Shown piece after piece: positions 1 to 11,200 of a stretch of 64,000 nt of DNA. The DNA lies in the NCBI GenBank assembly GCA_004194705.1, contig SADC01000086.1:62001-126000 (forward strand), read 5' to 3'. Positions within the stretch are counted from its first letter, which is position 1, and each line of letters begins with the position of its first letter. This stretch comes from Ditylenchus dipsaci. Lineage: Eukaryota > Nematoda > Chromadorea > Rhabditida > Anguinidae. A program made the position numbers and the translations under genes. The notes beneath the pieces were generated by a model. That model searched no databases, had not been told where the DNA came from, and saw only the letters and a list, made by a program, of their open reading frames with translations.

Positions 1-460
1 TTATTTCGCCGCCGCCGCCGGCGCTGCCATCGCCGCCACCGCCGCCGCCAGCTAACGCTTCACTGTCAAAAAAAATTTTCTGTTTAATTTATGTTTGTCA
101 TAGAATAATATTTTTGCAAGAGAACAGTAAAATTCTAAATTATGTCATTTTATCATGTTTTTGTAAGATGACCATTCAAAACAAGCATTGTTTTGGTACT
201 TTGTAATTGGTGGTGCCGCCACCGCCGCCACCGCCGCCGCCACATCGCCGCCACCGCCGCCGCCGCCGCAGCCTAATTACTCCGCCGCACCGCCACCGCC
301 GCCGCCGACCTCATTTTCAGCCGCCGGCGCAGCCGCCGCCGGCGGCACCTCATATTTTGCCGCCGCCGCCTGGCGGCACCTCATATTTTGCCGCCGCCGC
401 CTGGCGGCACCTCATATTTTGCCGCCGGCGGTGGCGGCGGCGATCCAACTATGCTTGGGA
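1..460. repeat. GCC-rich repeat with 31-bp minisatellite
   Basis: The stretch is dominated by GCC/CCG triplets and ends near a CCAACTATG sequence. From about 343 to 420 a 31-bp unit containing CCTCATATTTTGCC is repeated in tandem about three times. Open frames here encode only proline/alanine runs and I do not regard them as genes. The GC-rich palindrome at 44560-44735 ends in a similar GGTCCAACTATGG, so this may be part of the same family. Confidence 0.7.
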
Positions 461-589
461 GGGATAACTGTCGCCTTTATGTTCTACATGAAACCAATAA
501 GGCACACGAAATAAAGCTTGTTCCAAACATTAAAAATAATAAAATGCATATCCGCATTAATATATGCAAAAAAAGTGGGTGTTAAACCT

Positions 590-1335
590 TAAATAAAGCT
601 TAAATCAAGTCAAACTTCACCCGTGTCGGCAATTTATTACGCATCGCCTTAGGTCACAGGTTCGACTACCACTGGCTGCAGGCCTTTTTTCTCTTTTTAT
701 TTACAAGTCTGGTGTCAAAATGTAGCTAACATCCTCATCTTTCATTTAAGCTATCATACAGATAAAAGTTTGTATAAAGTTAGAGCTAAAATTTAAAAAA
801 AAAAACATTAAACCGTGTCCAATTCGATGGAATCCTCAATAGGATTATCAATCAAGCAATCAATTGCGACCATTTTCAGCTTCACTATCAGCAAATGCTG
901 TAATTTGGAGATTTCATGCACATGACTGGGTGGTATTATATTGGACATCAGTAAAATTTTTTAGAATATTAGCTCTAACAAAATATTGCCTTCTACCTTG
1001 TATGATAGCTAAAATGAAATCTCATGTTCTTGGCTTTATTTCTGTATATGAAACGTGTGACTTGTCGAAAAAATGCAGAAATATCAATCAAAGCAGTAGA
1101 AGAAAACCTTCAAAACCATCGATTATCGGAGCTCTAGCCTATTTTTTAGCCTACAAATAAGCTACACTAGGTGTGAAACCCGGCGTCGATGGTCTTGTCG
1201 GATAGTCAAGAGCCCGAGGATGTTTTTTACACGAAATTGTTAATAAAATAAAATATATGGTGTGCAGCCGGTGGTAGTCGAACCTGTAACTTACGCGGTG
1301 CGGATATTAAGTTTTCCCTCCCTTTAATTTGGCTG
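590..1335. repeat. Foldback repeat with tRNA-like box B at both ends
   Basis: The plus strand near 650-681 reads CACAGGTTCGACTACCAC, and the reverse complement of this segment recurs at 1262-1295 (GTGGTAGTCGAACCTGT). The two ends therefore form an inverted pair carrying a box B-like GGTTCGA core. A second copy of the family occupies 49130-49745, with the same TGTGAAACCC internal landmark. The open frame at 864-1160 lies inside it and is probably not a gene. Confidence 0.5.
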
Positions 1336-1429
1336 CCCTGGACAAACAATTGGCCTGAAAATTCTGCCCAAAAATCATAAAAAAATTGAAAATACGATAA
1401 AAACTTTCATTGTTGGAGTGGTAAATTAC

Positions 1430-1558
1430 TTCAAATTTATGATCGAAAAATAAGCGCCCCCCTTCTAATTACCGCCCTTTCTCTAATTGCCGCCCCCCTT
1501 TTAGAGGTCGATCGGAAAATAAGCGCCCCGGGGCGGCAATTAGAGGAAATACGGTATA
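1430..1558. repeat. MITE end with CCGTATTTCCTCTAATTGCC terminus
   Basis: The segment ends in GGCAATTAGAGGAAATACGGTA, the same terminus seen intact at both ends of the element at 18113-18370. Only the right half is clear here. The interior repeats GCCGCCCC-type sequence. Confidence 0.5.
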
Positions 1559-2017
1559 AGGATTAGAAAACCTAGACAAAGGGCTTTTTTTAAAGTTATG
1601 TGTTATCTTCAGCCGGCTGAGTTCAGACGGCTGAGGCTGACGGTTAAGTTAAAATTTTGGGCCCGGCTGATGAAAATTTTTTGAAAATTTTTTACCTGGC
1701 TAAGGCTGAGTATTTTTTTTGGAAGTCAGCCGGTTGAGGATAGGTTTTGTATCAACTTCTTGGCGATTTTGTTGATTTTCAACTGTTTTTCTGAAAATTT
1801 TGAAATGCTGAATAAATTAATCGCTAAGCAGCCTAAGAAAACCAAAAAGTCGTCAGAAAAATGAGATTGAAAATTTCGCCAATTAATGCAAAAGTTATCA
1901 ACTTTGCTTGAAATTCGTGCTTGGCAGATCCGTGCTTGGCAGATTTTTACTTTCGCATAATCCTCCAACTCTATTAGTCGGTCATTCTATAAAATTGTGA
2001 AAAATACTCCAAATCAT
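1559..2017. other. Non-coding 3' flank of gene A
   Basis: No exon is visible. Degenerate direct and inverted copies of a GGCTGAGG-like word occur at 1610-1740. A short open frame on the minus strand (1726-1968) lacks similarity and splice context, so I do not call it. Confidence 0.4.
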
Positions 2018-2023
2018 TTTATT
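2018..2023 (-). promoter_or_regulatory. Putative poly(A) signal of gene A
   Basis: The minus strand reads AATAAA about 62 bases past the TGA of the last exon of gene A. The position suits a polyadenylation signal; cleavage itself cannot be seen. Confidence 0.4.
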
Positions 2024-2084
2024 TGACGAATAACAACAGCTCTATAATCACTATAACTAATTTTTTGTATATAAACAACAACTA

Positions 2085-2222
2085 TCAAGATGACTGATCA
2101 TTAGAAGCTAATAGCTGCTCTTCCTGCAATTTAGCTTTGTACTCAGAAGACTGCTTGTTCAGCATTACATCAATCAGTCTGCCATCAACTGAATGAGGAC
2201 CAGCAAGCACTGCTTTGGAAGC
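2085..2222 (-). CDS. Gene A exon 11: last half-RRM and stop
   Basis: After a TTTTTAG acceptor the frame begins ASKAVLAGPHSVDGRLIDV, the helix 2-strand 5 half of an RRM, then runs into a short charged Gln/Glu-rich tail (KLQEEQLL) and stops with TGA. Its start closely matches that of exon 6 (VSKAVRAGPHEIDGK), so it looks like the beginning of a third, truncated copy of the five-exon block. It begins in phase 0. Confidence 0.75.
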   Translation of the reverse strand, partial: ASKAVLAGPHSVDGRLIDVMLNKQSSEYKAKLQEEQLLASNDQSS

Positions 2223-5200
2223 CTAAAAACTAGCATTTAATGCTTGGTAGTTTCTTAACAGTTTCTCATGTTGGTAGTTTCTCATGTTTCTTAAATATGT
2301 TTGGCTTTTCGAACGAAATTTTTGTGACATTGTGTTATTTCTATAAAACTTTTGACAAGGTTTTAAAATTGGTTGTAATTCTTTCTGACCCAGAAATGGT
2401 ACCTTTTTTGCCCGAAAGACTCCTTTCCTGCCCCGAATTTGAAAAACCGTTTATTCTTAGTGATTTTTCAGTCAACACTTTTATTTTTATAACCATCTTG
2501 AGGCTCTGAATCTCAGCTTTCTAGCAAGCTGTTGAGTGATTCAGTAAGGTTCCAAAAGTTAGAAAAAGGTTTTTGAATAGAGCAAATTGTTTCGACCATT
2601 TTGTCCACTCAAAGACTTTTCCTCCAACTTTTTTAAAAACTCATAGGGTCAGTTGAAAGCTTGTTAAAAAGCTGAAATTCAGAAATACGAGATGGTTGAA
2701 ACAAAACTGAAAATTTATCATAAAATTACCAAGAACAAAAGGTTTTTCAAATTGGGTGCAGGAAAAGAATCTTTTGAAGCAGATAAGGGTCAATTTCGGG
2801 GTAGAAAAGTACTTCAACCTTTGAATGTTAAACTTTCATTTTGAAGCCAACACTGGCCGCTACAAAATGAAATGCCAGCTTTAAAAAAAATTTCAAATTT
2901 AATAGAAGAAACTAGGCTGGGGTTCTACCGAGATTTTGAAAAAAAAACGGGATTGGTCTTTTTCTCTTTTTTTATTATGTCAAAATGGACTTTAAAGTTT
3001 ATATACCACCCGGAAGAGAGAAAATTGCGACATTATATAAAATCACAACACAGGTAGAGCTCCAACCTAGTTTTTTCTATAACTTTTTGATATGTTTTTG
3101 AAAGCTGACTTCTGACTTTGGAGCACACAATGGTGGCTACCAAAAATATTGTCAAGAATTTCATAGAAAAAAACACAATGCCGCAAAAATTTTATTCCAA
3201 AATAACCTAGGAGTTAAACAGACCTCGCTACGATTGGAATAGTTAACATAGCCATATCTGCTAGATTTGCCGGTTTTCTTGTCCATCTTTACTCGACAAC
3301 TGATCAGATAGCCATATTTAGAGAAAGCGTTGTAGAGCATGTCTTCAGTAGTTTCAGGCGATAGCCCACCCACGAACACAGTAGATTCTGGCCCACTTCT
3401 CTTATTAGCGGAGCATTCAATTTTTCGGCCAGCATAAACATGTGGGCGTGCAAGCAATGCGTTTCTTAACTAAAAATTTGAGCTTTAAAAAAGTGAATTG
3501 TAGAGCTTTAAGAGAATGCCCGTATCAAACAGGGACATTTTTGAATCTGAAAGGTGGGTATCGAGGGATGCGAAAAAATAGCACGATTTGTTAGGCAGGA
3601 GTACACTATTTGTCCAGAGTCAAAATCTTTTTTTTCAAATCTGAGCATGTTCTAGACTCTTACAATGACAGAGAAGGCGAAAAATTCTGGGAAGGACATT
3701 TTTCGAATTTTCTCGTTCACCTCGGTCCCCTGCGGTTTGTGGCCATTCTTTGCCTTGCTTCCACCTGTGGTTTTTTGACCTTTTAAGGTGCTTAAATCCC
3801 GTTTTGGTCAAAGGAGCTGTGCAAAAAAAGCTTTTTTTCGCATTTTTTATCATGAGTATTGCTCGGAATCATGTCTGCAGTAAGTTTGTGCGTGCATATC
3901 TAACTCTCAAGCCGTTTTTTCAAGGTCTAAGCATCTGGTCAGAGCCAAAAAAGCGGTTTTTTAGAGCCAGAAATGAGCGCACTCACTTACCCAAGAAATA
4001 TTTTCTAGCAAAACTAACAATCAAAAATGCCTAAAAAGCTATTTTGCAAAGCTTCAGCCACCCAAAACGGGGTAAAATACTAAAAAATTACCGAAAACCA
4101 TGGGGGAGCAAGGCGAAAATGGACGGTTTTTTTCAAAGAATGTCCTTCGCACATTTTTTTGCTTTTTCTACCGATTCAAAGCCTGAAACATGCTCACATC
4201 TTGAAAAAACGACTTTTCGCATCTTTTTAAGTAGTGTATCCCTGCCGGCGCAGGGTAGGCAGGCGTATGTTAGGAAGGGCTGAAATGTGTTTTTTAAACT
4301 TAAAAAACAGCGAAAATAAAAAAATAACCTCATTATAGCAAGGTGAAAAACGCCTGCCTACCTTTCACTGTCCACTGTGAATAGATATATTTGAAAATTT
4401 TGAATTTCGAGGTGATTTTTTTATTGGACGCACAAAATTTCAAAAAAAAATTAAAAAAAATATTTTTATTAGCGGTAGGAATGCCCTTTTGAAAACTTGC
4501 CGCTATTTTTTGGCTAAAAGTCACCCAGCCGTAGTCAAGTACTTCATTTGTCTCTTTATCTCGTGCAATTTTGCACCGAGAGACTGGACCGAATGCTTCA
4601 AAAAATTCCTTGAGAGACTGTTCTTCTGCGTTTTCAGGCAGGTTGGAAACAAAAAGAGAGAATTCCCGAAACGGACATCTTAGCACGACTTCTTTTCCAT
4701 CGACCACGTGCATGCCCGAACTCAGTGCCTTTTCCATCTAAAAATTCAAGTTGAAGTTATTTGTAACAATTTTAGGTTGTGCAGTGATCAAACTTCAACC
4801 TAGGGAGAGTATTGGTTTAAGCAGGAGTCAGAGGTGGGCAAAAACCAGACCAGATCAGACCAGACCATACAATACCAGACCAGATCAGACCAGACCTGGT
4901 CTGGTCTGATCTGGTATTCCGGGGTCTAGTCTGATCCGGTCTGGTCTGGTCTTGGTCTTTGCCAAGCTCTGGCAGGAGTACACTCTTTGGCCAGAACCAA
5001 AAGTGAGTTTTTTGAGGTCTTAGAATTTAATATGCCCTAAAGGCGATAGAAACGGAAAAAAGCGTGGGAGGACTAATTTTAGAAAAAAAATTTCGGCCTG
5101 CCTTGGTCCACCCTGTATTTTTTAGTCAATTTTTGCCTTAGACCTCTCTATGCTTTTTGGTCATTTGTTGGTATTTTACACCGTTTTGGTCACTGGAGCT

Positions 5201-8200
5201 TGAGAAAAAAAGTTTCTGCATGCCTTTTCTGATCAAGAATACTCCTCGTAATTATGTCTAAGGTAAGTGAGTGCGCGGATCTCTAACAATCAAGCTCCCT
5301 GCGTTCCCGAAGAGGGGTGCAGGTGGCTTGAGCTAGAGGTGAGCTAGAGGGGCGCAGGGGTCTCGCGCAGGGGGCCCGAAAAGAGCGTAGGGGGCTTGGA
5401 GTTGAGATATGCTATGTTAAAATTCCATCTTTTTAGGTCTAACAAAGGTATTTTAGTCGAACAATGACCAAAACCATAGGGTGGACCAAGGTGAAAAATG
5501 ACCAAAATCCACAGTGGGGACCTAAGTCCTTTTTTCGGAAATGTAAAATGATTAGACCTCAAAAAACTCACTTTTGGTCTGGTCAAATAGAGTACTTTAG
5601 CCTTCGTTTTTCCTAACCATTTTGACTAGTGGGCATGAAACTTAAAAATTAAATCTATTTGCGAATCTTAAATATGCATGAGACCACCCTAATTATGCCA
5701 CTATATTTTTGAGTCATTTTTTGTTCGTATATTTATTTTTTTAAATTTTGAACCGTCTGTCCAAATGTCTTGACATCGCCAGTTCAGATGACTTAGCATA
5801 CTTACCTTGCTCTATAACTTCATACTTAAAGTTTACTAGGAAAGTTTGTTCTTGGGGTGCTTCAAAAAAACTTTCCATTTACAAAAAAACTATTTAAATT
5901 ACTTTTTAAAAGCAATTTTCTGGAGGCAAATCGACTTTTTTTTAGCAAACTTTAGCTGGTGCAAAAAGACTTTTTTGGGGGCTTGAGGTCAAAAACAGTT
6001 TTAAACAGTCTGTTTGCACCAGCTAATTTTTGCTATACACCAACTACAATCTCCCTCCCCTTCCCCAAAGTCTTTTTGCTAAAAAATGGGGGAGTTTATT
6101 ATAGCCTTGTATAGTCGAGTTGTTTTCATAAAATTGTTTTCCATAAGTTTCAGCATGTTTTGTCCAATGATTGAAAGCGTCTAATATTGGCTACATAATT
6201 GCATAAAAACTTTTGGTTCACAAAAACAGATCTATTTTCATGCAAATAGCTTCGAGAATTTTCGGGTATTACCCGCGAAAATCGCCAAAGCTATTTGCAT
6301 TGAAATAGATCCGTTTTAGGCAAATTGAACTAAAATTTGTACAATATTGTGTAGCCATCATTCTAAACTTTTAATTGTGAGGTAACTGATAGTAGTTGAC
6401 CGTTGTTTAATATATATTTCTAATCACCTCTCCTTGAGTAGAAAAGCAGACAAAGCCAAAACAGCGAGATTCTCCAGTATCTGTATTCCGCTTGACCTCT
6501 GCCCGCAGAAGGTTTCCAAATTTAGAAAAGTGAGCAGCCAGTGACTCATCAGTAGTGGATAGCGACAGATGGTGCACCCATATCTCTGATTCTTTTGGGG
6601 AAAAATACTCCACTTGTACTCGCTGGCCATCGATCATGTGAACTTGAGATGTCAAATCTTCCACCTACAAAATTCTAGATGTTAAATTAGCACGGCGATA
6701 ATTCCGCGAGAAACATTTCCGCGAATGATAATTCCGCGCCGGATAATTCTGCGAAATTTCAATTTTTTTGACTTCATTGTTATAAAAAACCTGATTCTGA
6801 CACCGGATTCGTGGTCGGTTGCATACTCAGGTACTTAAAAATCTAAAACTCTAAATTTGGAATACTGTTTCTTCAAATGTTTTTTGTCTCGAGAGGAATC
6901 TGAAATCGGACAGAAAGTTAGAATTTAAAGATGGTGAATTTGTAATCGACCATGCTGAACATGAATCTGGTGTCAGAATCAAGTTTTTTTTTCTAAGAGG
7001 GACGTCGAAAATTGAAATTTCGTAGAATTATCCGTCGCAGAATTCTCGCCGTGCCATTAAATTCGATGAAGACGTTAAATTTAGTGAATTCCAAAGTGAA
7101 ATTGTATAGTATTATATTCTAGTTGAATCAATTACTTTGTGTAGATAAAGCATGTTCACAAAACCCTGATTTAATCCTTCTGAATTAGAATAAATCGTGC
7201 TGCTGTACACAGTGCCATAGCTGGAAAAGTAAGTGCGCAGTGATTCTTCAGTAGTGAATGGCGACATCTCTCTTATCCTAAGCCTTGTTTCTAGAAGAGG
7301 CGCACGCTAACTGTTTGATCATTGATAATATGGGGCTGAGATTTCATAGCAATGTTTACCTAAACATCAACTGTTCAAGCTGGAAAAATAATAACTATGG
7401 TCCTACCGTTTCATTATCTTCAAAAACAACAAAGCCATGTCCCTGATGTTCCGAATTTTCTGTATCTCCCAAATCTCCCAAATGGACATTCAGAACACTG
7501 CCAAACTGAGAGAAATGTTCACCAACAATCTCTTCTGTAGCATCCTTTGGCAAATCTTCGATGAAAAGTTTGGGATTTGTACGAACACAATAACGCTCTC
7601 GCAATTTTGACTTCCACTCATTAGTCTTATAATATGGAATCACATTGACCATCTTTCCATCAATTTCATGAGGACCAGCGCGCACTGCCTTTGACACCTG
7701 AACAATAGAGAAAATGACGGAGCAGTTTCACAACACCCACCCCAGCGATTGGCATTGGTCCTTCAAGATTATATTTTTAGCAAAATTTTTTGTTTTGTTT
7801 TTTCTTGAGCTTTCACTGATTTAAAAAATTATGAAGTTAAATAAAACAGAAAGAACCAACCAGTGCTAAGTCTTTTTGCTAAAAAAACTTTTTCCTAATT
7901 TTTGAACGGATCAATAAATTTCAATTCAGTTAGAAACAATAAATCGTATATTTTTTTCGTAATTTTTTTTGCAAAAATTTTTGGTGCGTTGACGTTAGGT
8001 ACTTTTTGTCTCACTTTGTCCCAAAACCTTTTTTATAAAACCTCAGAAAAAGCACCCAAATATTAGTCTCAGTCTCAGATTACCCCGAAAAAGGTGCACT
8101 TATTAGTTCGTCTTAACATACGCTGGCATACCCTCAAGGCCTAAGGAGTTAGAGCACATGGTAGTTCCAAAATGATACAAAGGGTACCCAACGTCGATAC

Positions 8201-11200
8201 CCCGAACTTTAGCTTGAATGACTAAGGCAAACTGGTTTTTATGAAAGAAAAATAAACAGACCTCATTGAGATTAGAAAAATGAACAAAGCCAGATCTTTT
8301 AGATTTCCCTGTCACTTGGTCATACTTAACTCGACAACTGAGCACAGAACCAAATTCAGAAAAAGCATTGTAGAGCATATCTTCAGTAGTTCCAGGCGAT
8401 AGTCCAGCAACGAAAAGAGTGCACAACTTGCCATTTTCCAAATGATCTGCCATAACATCAACTTTTTTACCCTTGATCACATGTGAACGTTCAGCCAGAG
8501 CTCTGTTCAGCTAAAAAATTAGATCAGAAAAGTTTGGGGAGTCTACGTGGTAAGTTTACGTTAATAAATTTTGGACATGATTTTTTTTGGCGCTCCTTAT
8601 TTTTACACCAAAATTGCTAGGGCAAGCTGAGACGATCTGCGTTAGAGAATTTCGAAAACATTTATGACCGTTCAAAGTATTTCAAAATTCTTGAAAGACC
8701 CTGTTAAAGTTAAGTTTTTTAACACTGCAAAAGTCGACAATGTTCAACAAAAAGTTGTCAAAATGAAAAAGTTTTAAAAATTGCCCAAAATTCATAATAA
8801 TAAAATGATCAAATTGGCGAATAATACTTACCGCATCCTCAGAAAAGAAAGTCACCCAACCATAGTCGCACAATAGATTTTTCTTCTCATTATACCTGAT
8901 ATTAAGTCGGTAGATAGGACCAAATTGTTTGAAATGTTCTTGGATAGCCTGCTTTCCTGCGTGTAGCGGCAAATTAGCAGCAAAAAGTGAGAATTCACGA
9001 GTCTGATAACTGAGCCTGACTTCATTTCCATCAATTATGTGAGGCGAGGAGCTGAATGCATTGTCCAACTGAACAAGTTTAGCAACAAATCTTCAAATTT
9101 CAGACAAAAATGTAAACAACTAACCTCGTGCTGAGATGAAAAAGAAACATAGCCAAATCTACGAGATTCTCCAGTCGATCTGTTCCACAACACTTTGGCG
9201 TTCAATAGATTTCCAAACTGAGAGTAGAAGGTATGCAACATCTCATCGGTAGTCGACGGTGATAGATTGCCCACATGCAGTTGAAGTTCTTTGGGATACA
9301 CAGCCTGGATTTCCAGTAAAGCTCCACCAAGCACATGTGATTGAGATGTCATGTTCTCGCCCGCCTAAATCATCAGATATTATACAAGGACTTCGTTACA
9401 TTTTTTAAGACAATGCGAGAATGAAGCTTCCGAAAGGATAAAGGCGAAATGGGCAGAAACGTGACTCACGTTTTTGACCCTGGGAAAAAGTGACTCAGGT
9501 TTCTGCCCCAAAATGACCAAAGACTATGTATTCGCTAAAGTATTCTCAATTAATATATGACAGTCGAGGTCATGTTCGAGGTCGATATGTGTTCACAGTC
9601 GAAAAACTCAAATAAAACGTTAGTAATTGATTAATTTAGTCCAAAAATGGCTTACTGTATTTTTTCTATTAAACCGCCATGGGAGATTATTTTTCAACTC
9701 CCCAAAAATCATAAAATTTTAAATAGAAAATGATCCTAACTCTGAAATCCTAGTAAAAAAACGGGGGTGGGGTTAATTAGAGAGTATAGAAAATACGGTA
9801 TTTCATCTTTTTTAAGTGACCGCAGGCCAAATAATAGGTGTTTCGCGGCTAAGACATGCTTTGAACATGTTTTCAAATGGTAGTTAACACGTTTCACGGC
9901 TATACTATAGAATTCCACCCCCGCCCCCCTAGCTAGCAAAAAATTTACTTTTCCTCAAGGGGAATGACCCGTCTCATATTATTTCTCGTGCTCTGAAACT
10001 AACAACCAAATGAACTTACTTTGTTTAGAGTAGCGAAATTGACGGTCGCATGGCGTTCCTTGGTTTCAGGATTCTGCCTTATAGAGCAATAGAGTATTTT
10101 CCCAAAGCCACATAAATACTTATATAAAGATTGTTGTGTAGTGGATGGTGACAATCCCAAGACCGAAAATCTGTTTGTTGGCTGACAGCTGACTGTGACT
10201 GGTTGACTGCTGATAACATGCGGCTGAGAATTTATTGCTAGATCTAGCTAAAAGAAAATAAAAGTTTTAAAAGTACTTCGACGTCAAAATTGTGAATTGC
10301 AATATCAGATTTACTGTTTTTGTCTCATTTTTTTCAACAACAAAATTACCGAGTGTCAACTGTATAAGTAAAAGATAGACCAAGAAATTTCCAGTACTGC
10401 AAACACGAATAACTTTTTTAGGGACGCGACCGACTCGCAAATGCCATAACTCGCTAACGCCAAAAAAACTCGTCAAATATTGCCATGGTGAAACTCGGCA
10501 ATGGAGAATCTCGCCAACGCGGGAACTCGCCAACAGCAAAACTCGCCAACGAAAACTTCGATTCAACTGCCTTCCTTGGGACCGGCCACAGGAAACCGTT
10601 TATTTGAATTTTTGTTTACGTGGGTGAGTTTTGCTGTTGGCGAGTCTTTGGCGTTAGCGAGATTCGCTGTTGGCGAGTTAGTTGCGTCCCTTTTTTGTGA
10701 CGCCATTGTTGGAAATTTTTAAATTTGCTCTTGTTTTCATTAAAATTAATTTTAATTTGTTGAATTTTTTTGTATTATGAAGCACCCCACTGGGGTGACC
10801 CCAGTAAACAAAATTATCTCAAAAGTCTGAATAACAAAACAGAATTCGAAAAAGATGCTTTGTTAATGACTTAAACATAAACTGTCCAGAATTTTGGTGA
10901 TGATGAACCTAATTTGGTGTTACAGTAAACCCCGATTTAACGGCCCCTTGGGGCCGGCCCTAGGAAGCCGTTAAATCGGGGTATAACTCCTTATGTTTTA
11001 GTCAAATCCAACAAAACTGAGTCCATGAGGCCGTTAAATCGAGGGGGCCGTTAAATCGAGGGTCTACTGCACTTAAAAACTATTTTTTTTAATTCTATTG
11101 TGTAATTTCGATTTCGTAAAAATTTTTGCTATTGTAGTGCTTCATAATAAGAAACAGTTCTAATAAAAAATAAATTAATAAAAACTAAAATTTAAACTCC

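Noticed and set aside
188..585. Open frames rich in proline and alanine near the start
   Set aside because: They translate a GCC triplet and 31-bp minisatellite in several frames at once; no splice context or similarity.
864..1160. 98-residue open frame
   Set aside because: It lies in a dispersed repeat family (second copy at 49130-49715 lacks an equivalent frame).
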